From Bdellovibrionales bacterium Ga0074139 (GTDB lineage: Bacteria; Bdellovibrionota; Bdellovibrionia; Bdellovibrionales; Bdellovibrionaceae), in NCBI GenBank assembly GCA_001464795.1, contig LNEB01000007.1, forward strand, positions 1 to 64,000: DNA of 64,000 nucleotides. Direction: 5' to 3'. The notes below the pieces were generated by a model. The model made no database searches, was not told the origin of the DNA, and was given only the letters and a program-made list of their open reading frames with translations. This document shows positions 25,295 through 34,752 of this stretch, piece by piece. The position numbers and the translations under genes were made by a program. How positions within the stretch are numbered: position 1 is the stretch's first letter; the number at the start of each line of letters is the position of its first letter.

Positions 25295-26766
25295 TTCGCT
25301 AACACCTTTTCCACTCGGTCAATCAAAGAGCTTCTGCTCATCAGTGGCACTAATATTTTAAGCTCTGTGCCTTGAGGTTTTCCGATCACAGCCACTCGAA
25401 TGGGCTGAAAAAGATTTTTACCTTTCACATTCAGCGAAGTTTTCACATCATTTTCAATGCGTAAAAAATCACTTTCCAAAAATGTTTCTGAATCATGGGC
25501 TTGCAAAAGTTCTTTCCATTTCATCAGTACAGGCTTGGTGGGCTCCCAGGATAAAACCTCAGAACTTTCAGATTGAATTTGGAACTGAGAATCATCAAGC
25601 AAACCGTAGAGACCCACAGCATCGCTTAATGTTTCCATATGAGTTTTAAATGTTCTAATGGACTGATAGGCCCACTGTTGATTTCCAAAAGGTAAATTTA
25701 AATTGGCTTTTAATAAAAAAGGTTTCACTAATGCCCAAAGCTGATCATCAGGTAAAGCCCTTAGATACTGAGCATTCATCCATTTGAGTTTCACACCATC
25801 AAAAACAGCACCGGAGGCATTGAGCCTTGAAGTTGAAAAGGTCTTAATCATTTCATCTATGGTGATAATTTCTTTTTCTTCCGGATGCGACCAACCAAGT
25901 AGAGCAATAAAATTAAGTAGAGCTTCAGGTAAATAGCCTTCTTCCATAAATTGAAAGCAAGAGGTGGCTCCTTTTCGCTTACTCATCTTTTGTTTATCTT
26001 CATCTAAAACCACTGACAAATGTCCGAACTGGGGCGTGCTCCACTTCATGGCTTCAAAGATCATCAATTGCCGAAGGGTATTTGATAAATGCTCTTCAGC
26101 CCTTAGCACATGGGAAATTTGCATCAAATGATCATCCACTGCACAACAAAAGTTATAAACGGGCATGCCATCAGATCTTAACAACACAAAATCTCCCACC
26201 ATATCCGATGGAAAAGTCACCTGACCGCGAACAAGGTCAGTAAATGTATAATCTTTTTTAAGTTCTCGGGTTTTAAAACGAACCACAGCTGTTTTTCCGT
26301 TGCGAAGTTCAGCTTTGGATTTTTCCAGCGGCCAATTTTCGTAAGGGGAAACTAAATGAGCCATCGTGCCCGCGGCCTCAGAAGCTTTTTTCTGTGCCTC
26401 AATTTCTTCATCCGTTAAAAAACAATAATAAGCTAAACCTTGATTAAGAAGTTCTTGAGCAACAGCTTGATACAAATCTAAACGTTGAGATTGTTTGTAG
26501 GGACCAAAAGCCCCCACATCTTTCAAAGTTATAGCATCCGGGCCTTCGTCCCAATTCAGACCCAGCCATTTTAAATCATGAACGACCATTTTTAATGATT
26601 CTTCTGTGGATCTGGCCTGATCCGTGTCTTCGATGCGAAGGATAAAATCTCCGCCTTGATTTTTTGCGAAGAGATAATTGTAGAAGGCCGTTCTTGCACC
26701 CCCCACATGTAAATATCCAGTGGGACTTGGGGCAAAACGAACACGTATTTTATTTTTTTGGTTCAT
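25291..26766 (-). CDS. gltX: Glutamyl-tRNA synthetase
   Basis: The class I enzyme charges tRNA-Glu. The 491 residues contain RFAPSPTGYLHVGGARTA (HIGH motif HVGG near 21) and KMSKRKGATS near 257-266. The C-terminal anticodon-binding part is of normal length. Whether it is discriminating or also charges tRNA-Gln cannot be told from the motifs seen. It ends inside the cysS start (4-base overlap) and lies 32 bases after carD. Confidence 0.96.
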   Translation of the reverse strand: MNQKNKIRVRFAPSPTGYLHVGGARTAFYNYLFAKNQGGDFILRIEDTDQARSTEESLKMVVHDLKWLGLNWDEGPDAITLKDVGAFGPYKQSQRLDLYQAVAQELLNQGLAYYCFLTDEEIEAQKKASEAAGTMAHLVSPYENWPLEKSKAELRNGKTAVVRFKTRELKKDYTFTDLVRGQVTFPSDMVGDFVLLRSDGMPVYNFCCAVDDHLMQISHVLRAEEHLSNTLRQLMIFEAMKWSTPQFGHLSVVLDEDKQKMSKRKGATSCFQFMEEGYLPEALLNFIALLGWSHPEEKEIITIDEMIKTFSTSRLNASGAVFDGVKLKWMNAQYLRALPDDQLWALVKPFLLKANLNLPFGNQQWAYQSIRTFKTHMETLSDAVGLYGLLDDSQFQIQSESSEVLSWEPTKPVLMKWKELLQAHDSETFLESDFLRIENDVKTSLNVKGKNLFQPIRVAVIGKPQGTELKILVPLMSRSSLIDRVEKVLAK

Positions 26767-26798
26767 AGGTCATTAGAGAATGCCCTAAAATCGGTGGT

Positions 26799-27287
26799 TT
26801 AAACAACTCCGAAAATTTGCTTCACTTCTTCTTCTTGGAAAAGCTTTTCTTTGTCAGTGGCCAAAGAAAGTTCTTTCAATAAAAGATTGCGAGCTGTGTC
26901 GAGCATTTTGCGCTCGCCGAAGGAAAGTTCTTTATCAACTTTTAAAACAAAGAGGTCGCGTAAGACTTCTGCGATTTCATAAACGGATCCCGTTTTGATT
27001 TTTTCCATGTATTCACGGTATCTACGGTTCCAAGTCTGGTTGTCGATCTTCACATTTTTTTCTTTTAAAATACCTAATACCACTTGGGCTTCTTCAGTGG
27101 AAATAATGGGTCTTAAACCCACAGAAGCCACATTGTGACTAGGAATCATGATTTTCATGCCCGTTTCGATGATTTGAATCGAGTAGAATGTTTGTTTGTT
27201 ACCGAGGATCTCTTTCGTTTCAATCGCAGCGATTTTTCCGACTCCATGCCCTGGGTAAACAGCATTATCCCCAACTTTGAATGTCAT
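26799..27287 (-). CDS. carD: CarD-family transcription regulator
   Basis: CarD-type proteins bind the RNA polymerase beta subunit and stabilise open promoter complexes. The ATG at 27287 begins MTFKVGDNAVYPGHGVGKI, the classical start of the RNAP-interacting Tudor-like domain (1-60), and has AAAGGGG upstream. An upstream in-frame start at 27365 would put the candidate promoter inside the coding region and is rejected. A helical C-terminal DNA-contacting domain (about 65-162) follows, with NRRYREYMEKIKTG. The gene leads the gltX-cysS-uvrBC run. Confidence 0.93.
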   Translation of the reverse strand: MTFKVGDNAVYPGHGVGKIAAIETKEILGNKQTFYSIQIIETGMKIMIPSHNVASVGLRPIISTEEAQVVLGILKEKNVKIDNQTWNRRYREYMEKIKTGSVYEIAEVLRDLFVLKVDKELSFGERKMLDTARNLLLKELSLATDKEKLFQEEEVKQIFGVV

Positions 27288-27325
27288 CACGTCATGACCC
27301 CTTTCGATTGTTTCACAGCTGTTTA

Positions 27326-27354
27326 GGTATAGCAGTTTTGACGCAAAGTCGCAA
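27326..27354 (-). promoter_or_regulatory. Candidate carD promoter
   Basis: On the minus strand TTGCGA (27349-27354) and TATACC (27326-27331) are 17 bases apart; each matches consensus at 4 of 6 positions. They lie about 40 bases before the carD ATG. Confidence 0.35.
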
Positions 27355-27422
27355 TGGATGCTCAATTAAAACGCAGCAAGCCGGAAATCATTTCATAGAG
27401 TGATGAAATTCTGAACTCTGTA

Positions 27423-29486
27423 TTACTTCGTCTGTTGGATTACAATGGCGTAGGGCTGCTTTCCGTTCAATCCCATGGCCACTTGCCTTCCTGTGACTTG
27501 AATTTGATAGGTACCTTGCTTTGCATTATTTTCAAAGAATCGGAAGTTATTCACTGAATCTGTGGATTTAAAGTCCAAACCGGGACCTTGAATCGAGACA
27601 CTCAGGTCATTAACCAACGCCTTTGCTGCATTTTCATTGGCAGGAGCATCATTCCAGAGCACCAATAAACTGAGCTTCGAGTCTTTTTCCAGAACGATTT
27701 GATAACTTTTGGTCTCACCGGTGGCCACTCCATTTTTTTCATCGATTAACGAGGCGGAACCTAGGTTATTAAAAGTCGACAAATTGACTCGGCCAAATCC
27801 TTGATCATTATTGGGCCTCAACGTCAAAAGCTCTTGCCCCTGTGCACGAGTGCCGTACTGACCTGGAAATAAATCCGTTGAAGTGACCATCAGAGTGGCC
27901 TTGATCAATGAAGCCGAAGGGTTTTTAATATCGAATTTATTCTGCATGACTTCACGAACAACAGCGGCCGCCCCTGCCACAAGTGGAGTGGACATGGATG
28001 TTCCCCCTGACCAAACATAGTTATCACCGTAGCGACCCCATAGATCCTGGGATTTTGCATGAAAGGATCTGGTGCTTAAAATATTGGTTCCAGGAGCTAC
28101 CAGGTCAGGCTTGATGCGGCCATCATCCGTGGGACCGCGTGAGCTGAACATGGCAAGACCTTTTGTATTATCAGATATCTTTGAGCTAAAAATGGGCTCT
28201 GCTCCCCAGATGTCAGCAGCTCCACGAAGTTCACTGACTTTTCTTTGAATGCCACCTTGAAATTCATAATTTTCACTGGCCCCAACGGATAAAGCATTTT
28301 TTGCTGTTGCAGGAGTGCCAATGGAATCTGAATCAATGCGTCCATCTCGGTCTTTATCAACTCCACTGTTTCCAGCTGCAAAGAGAATCAAAAAATCCAA
28401 ATTTTGAAATGAAAACTCGTCCACCTGTCTTGCAAAGGAATCATAGGCTCCGAAATTTTTCGGAGAACCCCAAGAGTTTGTGTGAAAAGAAGCTCCTTGC
28501 TTCATGGCTGAAGAAAATAAATCACTGAGCTTGGTGGGCACCATCAAATTGTTCAGCATGGGTGACCACAAGGAATGAGCAATGAGTTTTGCATTATAGG
28601 CGGAACCTTTAAATGCTCCTGAGGACTGAGTTCCTCGAGAAAGAATGGATCCAGCCACGTGCGTCCCATGTCCCATGGGATCTTCCCAGGACCTTCCAAA
28701 AGGTGCAAAATTCTGTCCGGCTATCACCGCATTTGTAAAATCAGGATGAATGGAATCCAGGCTTCCCCGATCAAGCCCGGTATCGCCCATAGCCACGACC
28801 TGACCTGATCCAGAAAATCCCTGTGACCACATCGAGTCCATATTCATGACTTTGGTTCCCGTTTCAAAGCCTGTGATTTGGCCAGCTCGAGCATTGGGAT
28901 CGGCTTGACCAAGATCAATCATAGCCATTTCAAAATCGGGAAGATCTTGCAAAAAGGCCACTTCATCCATTTCAGAAATTTTAAATAAATCACGGTCATA
29001 ACTTCTTATGACTAAGAATGGGGAAGATCTGTGAAGAATAATAGTTCTATCAAGCTGTTGTTCAATTTTTTGTTTCACTTTTAAAGTTTCAGAGTTTTTG
29101 AAGGTTCTGATCAAAACGATTCGCGCTTCGTTATCCCGAGTGTCTGAGGGGCTTCGCATCCCCGTTGACCACTTCCAAGAGGCTTGGAAAGGTACCCACT
29201 GAATGACCGAGCGCAGAGTCGTCATACTTTTTTCTCCGCGGACTAACAAAGCCTGGTCGGGTATAAAATCTAAAATTTCTAAACCTTGAAGCTTGATTTG
29301 TTTTTTTATGCCTTCATTCACGGGTTCTGAAAGATTTAAAATCCACAATTTTTGATTGGCTGACTCTGTCATGAGATGAGTATTTTCTGTGAGGCTTGGA
29401 TCAAAACTTAAATATTGAAGTCTAATCAGTGGCGTTTCGGCATGAACAGAAACCGATAGTAATAGACCGAGTAAAGACTTAAGCAT
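27423..29486 (-). CDS. Subtilisin-like (S8) exported serine protease
   Basis: The 687-residue preproprotein has a signal peptide to about residue 16 and a propeptide-like region to about 215. The catalytic domain has Asp235 (AMGDTGLDRG), His273 (GHGTHVAG), the oxyanion Asn373 (AAGNSG) and Ser497 (GGTSMSTP). The C-terminal 120 residues form a beta-sandwich like the P-domain or prepeptidase C-terminal domains of secreted proteases. It is probably released or held at the envelope. AGGAGA lies six bases before the ATG. A predatory or scavenging role is possible but not shown. Confidence 0.95.
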   Translation of the reverse strand: MLKSLLGLLLSVSVHAETPLIRLQYLSFDPSLTENTHLMTESANQKLWILNLSEPVNEGIKKQIKLQGLEILDFIPDQALLVRGEKSMTTLRSVIQWVPFQASWKWSTGMRSPSDTRDNEARIVLIRTFKNSETLKVKQKIEQQLDRTIILHRSSPFLVIRSYDRDLFKISEMDEVAFLQDLPDFEMAMIDLGQADPNARAGQITGFETGTKVMNMDSMWSQGFSGSGQVVAMGDTGLDRGSLDSIHPDFTNAVIAGQNFAPFGRSWEDPMGHGTHVAGSILSRGTQSSGAFKGSAYNAKLIAHSLWSPMLNNLMVPTKLSDLFSSAMKQGASFHTNSWGSPKNFGAYDSFARQVDEFSFQNLDFLILFAAGNSGVDKDRDGRIDSDSIGTPATAKNALSVGASENYEFQGGIQRKVSELRGAADIWGAEPIFSSKISDNTKGLAMFSSRGPTDDGRIKPDLVAPGTNILSTRSFHAKSQDLWGRYGDNYVWSGGTSMSTPLVAGAAAVVREVMQNKFDIKNPSASLIKATLMVTSTDLFPGQYGTRAQGQELLTLRPNNDQGFGRVNLSTFNNLGSASLIDEKNGVATGETKSYQIVLEKDSKLSLLVLWNDAPANENAAKALVNDLSVSIQGPGLDFKSTDSVNNFRFFENNAKQGTYQIQVTGRQVAMGLNGKQPYAIVIQQTK

Positions 29487-29555
29487 GAGACATCTCCTTT
29501 TAGAGTGTCTTCAATTGCAGCACTGATAAGAACTGACCAGCAAGACTCGCCGCAG

Positions 29556-31211
29556 CTATCCTGATAAAATATTCACCTGAGCATTACAATTGGGAAGGCG
29601 GATCACCAGCTGCGTATTAGGATGATCATGGTTGAAGTAAAACTTCCCACCGTGGGACTCGATAATACCCTTAGATAAACTTAAACCCAAACCTGTACCA
29701 CTTCCTACTTCTTTAGTGGTGAAAAAGGGAATCATAATTTTACTGCGCAATTGGGGATCAATGCCTGATCCAGAGTCCGTGACTTTAATGACAACTTCTT
29801 CACCTTCGATTTCAGCCTCGAGGTGTATCCATTTTTCTTCCAATGAAGAAACAACATACAGGGAATTGCTAATGGCGTTCAGTAACACTTGAGAAATTTC
29901 AGCAGGCCTACATAAAATTTGGATATTGGGATCCATTTTATTTTCAAACCGAGCTTGCGAATTTTCAATTTTCGTTTCACAGAAACTCAAAGTCGCTTCG
30001 ACCACTTCTGATAACAGTACTTTTTCAAAAGGATCGTTGGAAGATTCCCTTGCAAAGCTTCTTAAGCCTTTAATAATTTTAGAAATTCTTTTAACCGTGG
30101 AACCCACAATTTCAATGGATTTTTCAAGTTGATTTCGATCTAAGTCTTTATTGGTGTTTTGAATCTGCATTTGCATCAACTGAACTCGGGCTAAAATAAT
30201 GGCAAGTGGATTATTGATCTCATGAGCCATGCCACTGGACATCACTCCTAGGGCTGCCATTTTAGAGCTTTGTTCAAGTTTAGCTCTGTGGACCAAATTG
30301 TCTTTTTCAATTCTTTTATAATCTTCAATATCCACAAGGGTCACGATGGTTTCGTGGTTGTTAATAAAATCTGTGTTCTCAATACTGACGAAGTGAGCTC
30401 TGATTTGATCATTCACAGGTAAATCAATTTGGATCTGTTCTCGGCTAGCTTTTTTCTGCATGGATATATCAGTCATCTTTTTGATTAACTCTGTCGCTGG
30501 CTGATGAACGTTCATTAAATTCAAAAAACTATCGAAGTAGTGATTGGTTTTAGAAAAAAGTCCATTTCGAACAACAGCCACACCACCGGGAAACAAATTC
30601 ATCAGTTTTTCGAGCTCAAAATTAACGATCCTTTGATGAAACCAAGAGTCTTCCACTTGTCTTTGTTGCCTGATCAAAAAAATAATGAAGGCTGTGGTGA
30701 TAAGATTCCCTGAAAATTGAAAACTGGAATCAAAATTGGGATCATTAAATTTGTAATAAAGTGGTACCAATGCACAAACCACAAATGTTACAAAATCACG
30801 CCTTGAAATGGCCAATGAATAAACAGCTGCTGATATCAGACCCGTTATAATTGAAAATGTAATGATTAAGATTTTGACGTTGCCTTCGGCTTCAATAAAA
30901 GTCGTAACGAAAGACAAAGACCAACCCATTGCCACAAGCGAAGAGTAAACAGAAAATTCCGTTAGCCACTTGGCACTCTGAGTTTTATAGGAATGCCTCA
31001 ACCTTAAACATAAAGCAGTCACAAGTAAAATACAGGCCAATCCTTGAAAAAAAGAAATAGGAATTTCTCGACTGACTGAAAAAAAATAAATAGCAACGAT
31101 TGCTAGGCTTGCAAGACTGGAAATTCGCGAGCTCGCCGATAACTCAAGGATTTTACAATCATCAATAAATTTTATTTTTTCGCTTTTGGGGCTCACGAAA
31201 TTCATATCCAC
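29556..31211 (-). CDS. Membrane sensor histidine kinase
   Basis: The 551-residue protein has five or six hydrophobic helices in its first 190 residues, a PAS-like linker (about 200-300), and a kinase core. The H box is SSGMAHEINNPLAI with the phospho-acceptor His near residue 330, followed by the N box (LLNAISNSL), the G1 box (VTDSGSGID) and the F/G2 region (FFTTKEVGSGTGLGLSLSKG). No response regulator is adjacent; it lies alone between the protease and recG, so it is an orphan kinase whose signal and partner are unknown. Confidence 0.93.
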   Translation of the reverse strand: MDMNFVSPKSEKIKFIDDCKILELSASSRISSLASLAIVAIYFFSVSREIPISFFQGLACILLVTALCLRLRHSYKTQSAKWLTEFSVYSSLVAMGWSLSFVTTFIEAEGNVKILIITFSIITGLISAAVYSLAISRRDFVTFVVCALVPLYYKFNDPNFDSSFQFSGNLITTAFIIFLIRQQRQVEDSWFHQRIVNFELEKLMNLFPGGVAVVRNGLFSKTNHYFDSFLNLMNVHQPATELIKKMTDISMQKKASREQIQIDLPVNDQIRAHFVSIENTDFINNHETIVTLVDIEDYKRIEKDNLVHRAKLEQSSKMAALGVMSSGMAHEINNPLAIILARVQLMQMQIQNTNKDLDRNQLEKSIEIVGSTVKRISKIIKGLRSFARESSNDPFEKVLLSEVVEATLSFCETKIENSQARFENKMDPNIQILCRPAEISQVLLNAISNSLYVVSSLEEKWIHLEAEIEGEEVVIKVTDSGSGIDPQLRSKIMIPFFTTKEVGSGTGLGLSLSKGIIESHGGKFYFNHDHPNTQLVIRLPNCNAQVNILSG

Positions 31212-31244
31212 TTTATCGGCGAATAGTCTTAAAAAATTAACTAT

Positions 31245-33329
31245 TTAACTGATAGAAGCCAGTGCGGCTGGACCATGCGCTTTGAAAAGCTCAGCTTTCA
31301 AAGGCTGATGATCGGCACGACTTAAGTTAGGATCTAATTTTATCACTTCAAAAGCCGCTTCTCTGGCCTGAGTAAGAAGCTGAACATCTCTGACCAGATT
31401 GGCCATTCGAAAGCCAGTTAAGCCTGACTGCCTACGACCCATGAATTCACCTGGACCTCGCATCTCAAGATCAAACTCAGCAATCTTAAATCCATCTAAG
31501 GTTTTTTCCATGAACTCTAAACGAAGTCTGGCTTCATCACTGACTGCGTAACCAGGCATCAGCAAACAAAAACTTTTATGACTTCCACGGCCCACACGTC
31601 CACGCAATTGGTGAAGTTGTGAAAGTCCAAACCTTTCTGCATGTTCAATGATCATCATGTTGGCATTGGGCACATCCACACCCACTTCAATGACAGTCGT
31701 AGAAACTAAAACTTGAATTTCATTTTTACGAAACTGAGTCATGATTTCTTCTTTTTCGATGGGCTTCATCTTTCCATGCAGCAATCCAAACTGAAGGCTG
31801 GGATAAAGGCCTTTCAGTTTCTCGAACTCTTCCACTGCATTTTTTAAATCCATTTTTTCACTTTCCTCAACAAGAGGGTAAACCACATAGGCCTGCCTGC
31901 CTTTTTTGATTTGCTCAAACATAAAATCAAAGGCGGCTACCCGTTTAGATTGATAAGCAATACGAGTTTGAATGGGAGCTCGGCCTGGAGGAAGTTCATC
32001 AATGATAGAAACTTCTAAATCCCCGTACACCGTCATCGCTAATGTGCGGGGAATGGGTGTGGCCGTCATCACTAAAAAATGAGGGTTCGATCCTTTGGCT
32101 TTAAGTAAGCCTCTTTGCTCGACTCCAAAGCGGTGCTGCTCATCGATGATCACAAGTCCAAGATTCTTAAATTGCACAGGGTCTTCAATCAAAGCGTGGG
32201 TACCAATCAACAAGTCAATTTTCCCGCTAAGTAAATGCTCAAAAAGGGCCGCCCTTTCCGATGCTTTAGATTTCCCTGTCAATATTGCACAGTTCAAATG
32301 GGGGGCTAAATATTTTTGCACCGTTTGAAAGTGTTGTTCAGCTAAAATTTCCGTAGGAACCATCAAGCAAGCTTGAAAACCAGATTCAACAGCTGCAACA
32401 GCCGAGAGTAAACAAACAAGTGTTTTACCACTCCCCACATCCCCTTGTACCAGTCGGTTCATTGGATGAGGGCCTTTAAGATCTTTTAAAATCTCTGATA
32501 AAGCTCGGAATTGAGCCCCTGTCAGCTGAAATGGTAAAGCACTGATGATGGGCTTAGAGATTTTTTCTGTGCCTTCAATGATTGGTCCTTTTTCTTTCTG
32601 TAGTCCTGCTTTTTTAGTCGCTAAAAAAAGTTCCATCCAAAAAAATTCTTCAAAGATAATTCGCTTTTGAGATTCTGCCGTGTTCGCAAACAAGGCTTCG
32701 CTTTCCTCGGGTCTTGGGCAGTGAATACTAAAAAGGGCATCATTACGTTTAAGAAGTTGATATTTTTTTAGGATCCACGACGGGAACAATTCATCAGGCC
32801 ACTCTTGAATCTGAGCAAAAATACTTCTGATCAGTTTCATAAACTTAGTGGAACTGAGGCCCTCCACCTCTGTGTATATTGGGATTATCACATCTTCGGT
32901 CGTTTCTTCTTTTTCAATGTCTAAAAGATCCGGATGATGAAACTCAAGTCTGCCTTTGTAATCTTTTGCAAGACCTACCAGTTGGACTTCTTTGCCTGGA
33001 ACTAATCTTTCAAAATATCCTTTATAAGGAATGCGAAAGAATTTGCAATGAACAACTCCTGAGGCATCTTTTAAGGCAATGTCGTAAATTCTTCTTTTTG
33101 TTTTTCCTAGTGGGATGCTTGCCACTTTAAAAACAGTGGCTTTCAGCCTTACAGTTTCACCGGGTTTGACGGAAGCAATATTACGAGCTTGCCTTTGATC
33201 TTCGTAAGCACGCGGATAAAAATCCAAAAGGTCCTGTACCGTTTTGATACCCTTACGCGAGAAAAGTTCACCCAGTTTAGGGCCAACTCCTTTTAAGTAC
33301 TGAACAGATGTGTCTAGACATAGGGCCAT
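31245..33329 (-). CDS. recG: ATP-dependent DNA helicase RecG
   Basis: RecG remodels stalled replication forks and branched DNA. The protein has about 694 residues from the ATG at 33329 (the TTG at 33341 is less likely). It has an N-terminal wedge domain with an OB fold, Walker A QGDVGSGKTLV, the DEQH box, TATPIPRTLAMT, and the helicase C motifs VSTTVIEVGVDVPNA and LRGRVGRG. The C-terminal RecG-specific region (MRGPGEFMGRRQSG) is present. It is transcribed away from the HD-GYP gene. Confidence 0.96.
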   Translation of the reverse strand: MALCLDTSVQYLKGVGPKLGELFSRKGIKTVQDLLDFYPRAYEDQRQARNIASVKPGETVRLKATVFKVASIPLGKTKRRIYDIALKDASGVVHCKFFRIPYKGYFERLVPGKEVQLVGLAKDYKGRLEFHHPDLLDIEKEETTEDVIIPIYTEVEGLSSTKFMKLIRSIFAQIQEWPDELFPSWILKKYQLLKRNDALFSIHCPRPEESEALFANTAESQKRIIFEEFFWMELFLATKKAGLQKEKGPIIEGTEKISKPIISALPFQLTGAQFRALSEILKDLKGPHPMNRLVQGDVGSGKTLVCLLSAVAAVESGFQACLMVPTEILAEQHFQTVQKYLAPHLNCAILTGKSKASERAALFEHLLSGKIDLLIGTHALIEDPVQFKNLGLVIIDEQHRFGVEQRGLLKAKGSNPHFLVMTATPIPRTLAMTVYGDLEVSIIDELPPGRAPIQTRIAYQSKRVAAFDFMFEQIKKGRQAYVVYPLVEESEKMDLKNAVEEFEKLKGLYPSLQFGLLHGKMKPIEKEEIMTQFRKNEIQVLVSTTVIEVGVDVPNANMMIIEHAERFGLSQLHQLRGRVGRGSHKSFCLLMPGYAVSDEARLRLEFMEKTLDGFKIAEFDLEMRGPGEFMGRRQSGLTGFRMANLVRDVQLLTQAREAAFEVIKLDPNLSRADHQPLKAELFKAHGPAALASIS

Positions 33330-33385
33330 AATGTTTCTCAATTTTATCTATTAAGTGCCCCAACATCAACATCCGATAAGAATAT

Positions 33386-34339
33386 ATGAATATGGAGACT
33401 CCAAATACTTACTTCCGCATTCGATTGTCCACTATGAGGCCCGAAAAGGTCACGTCGTTCAACATTTATGTCTACATGGATCAAAAGTACTATCTCTACT
33501 TGAAAGAAGGCGACAAGCTATCGGATGGTAAAATTGAGGTTTTACAAGACCGTGACAGTGGCGCTTCTTTTTTCGTCAAAACATCAGATAAAGAAACATA
33601 CAGAGCTTGGGTGAAGGAAGAGATCAATTCAGATCTGATCCCCCCTCATCAAAAGGCTAAAATTCTTCGTGAGTCTTCCCTGTCCATGATGGAAGATCTA
33701 TTTGAAGTCCCAGATGTGAATCAAGCACTTGATGATGCAAAACCCATTGTCACAGACTTTATCAACTTCATGGAAACAAATCCCGACAGCATGCATTTCA
33801 TGCTTTCACTTTCCGGTCATGATTTCTACACTTACAACCATTCCCTAGATGTCAGTATTTATGCCTTAGGCTTGGGCTCTGTCCTTGGTTATGACAAAAA
33901 AACTTTGCATGATTTGGGGATCGGCTCTTTGTTCCACGATGTGGGTAAAAGAAATGTAAGCCTGGATATTTTATGTAAAAAAGGTCCCCTTGATGAAGCC
34001 GAGTGGGCACAAATGAAAATGCATGCCACCTATGGTTTACAAATTTTAAATAATCATCCCCTGATTTCTGATGCAGTCAAAGCCGCAGCTTTTGAACATC
34101 ATGAGTCCTGGGAAGGCAATGGTTATCCGCAACAGTTAAAAGGCCAAGAGATTCACCCTTTCGCACGAATCGTGGCTCTGACAGATACCTATGATGCCAT
34201 GACCACACAAAGATCTTATAATAAACCCATGAGTCCAATGGATGCACTCACGATGATGAAGGAAAAATTAGCGGGACGCTATGATCCGGAAATGTTGAAA
34301 GCGATGCACTCGGTTTTATTCAAACTGAAGGCCTCTTAA
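33386..34339 (+). CDS. HD-GYP domain protein, probable c-di-GMP phosphodiesterase
   Basis: HD-GYP enzymes break down cyclic di-GMP. The 317-residue protein has an N-terminal domain of unknown type (about 1-105), then an HD-GYP domain. It has NHSLDVS (His152), the HD pair His184/Asp185 in FHDVGK, HHESWEGNGYP with the GYP at 246-248, and DTYDAMTTQRSY. All key residues seem present. It may act on predation or motility control, as such enzymes do in related bacteria, but this is an inference. A small secreted protein gene follows 25 bases downstream. Confidence 0.9.
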   Translation: MNMETPNTYFRIRLSTMRPEKVTSFNIYVYMDQKYYLYLKEGDKLSDGKIEVLQDRDSGASFFVKTSDKETYRAWVKEEINSDLIPPHQKAKILRESSLSMMEDLFEVPDVNQALDDAKPIVTDFINFMETNPDSMHFMLSLSGHDFYTYNHSLDVSIYALGLGSVLGYDKKTLHDLGIGSLFHDVGKRNVSLDILCKKGPLDEAEWAQMKMHATYGLQILNNHPLISDAVKAAAFEHHESWEGNGYPQQLKGQEIHPFARIVALTDTYDAMTTQRSYNKPMSPMDALTMMKEKLAGRYDPEMLKAMHSVLFKLKAS

Positions 34340-34364
34340 TTTTCTAACAAGGAGACGTGCACTC

Positions 34365-34751
34365 ATGACAATTCTTTTGAATTGGCTATTTGTTATTTCT
34401 GCTTTTGCCATCGAGCCCATGGATCCAAAATCCATGTGCAGTGAAAGAATGGTCGAGAAAAAAGAAATTCAACTTTGTGAATTAAAAACTTCACAATTGA
34501 AATTGGATTGGTATGCTGCGACCGCTTGCCACGCCATTAATGATAATCAAAAATTTATGAAATGTTTAAAAGGTATTGCGGGCGGAGAATTCAATATTGA
34601 AGCCTTGAACAGATGTGTGGAAAAAGTGGACGATTCAGACGATTCCATTCATTCCTGTATCGTTTCATTAAAAGATAAAAGATCTCCTGCTTCAAAAGGG
34701 GCTTTTCAAACTTTGCAGATCAAGAAAAAACCCACTTCAAAATCCAAGTGA
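34365..34751 (+). CDS. Small exported Cys-containing protein
   Basis: The 128-residue product has a short signal peptide (to about residue 15) and six cysteines in the mature part (such as SMCSERM, IQLCELK, TACHAIND, KCLKG, NRCVEK, SCIVS), which suggest disulphide bonding in the periplasm. AAGGAGAC lies before the ATG. It is 25 bases downstream of the HD-GYP gene and likely in its operon. No family is recognised. Confidence 0.75.
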   Translation: MTILLNWLFVISAFAIEPMDPKSMCSERMVEKKEIQLCELKTSQLKLDWYAATACHAINDNQKFMKCLKGIAGGEFNIEALNRCVEKVDDSDDSIHSCIVSLKDKRSPASKGAFQTLQIKKKPTSKSK

Positions 34752-34752
34752 T

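Noticed and set aside
27366-27422. AT-rich inverted repeat after the protease gene
   Set aside because: The stem is about 7 bp and A/T-rich, with a poor T run; not enough for a confident terminator.
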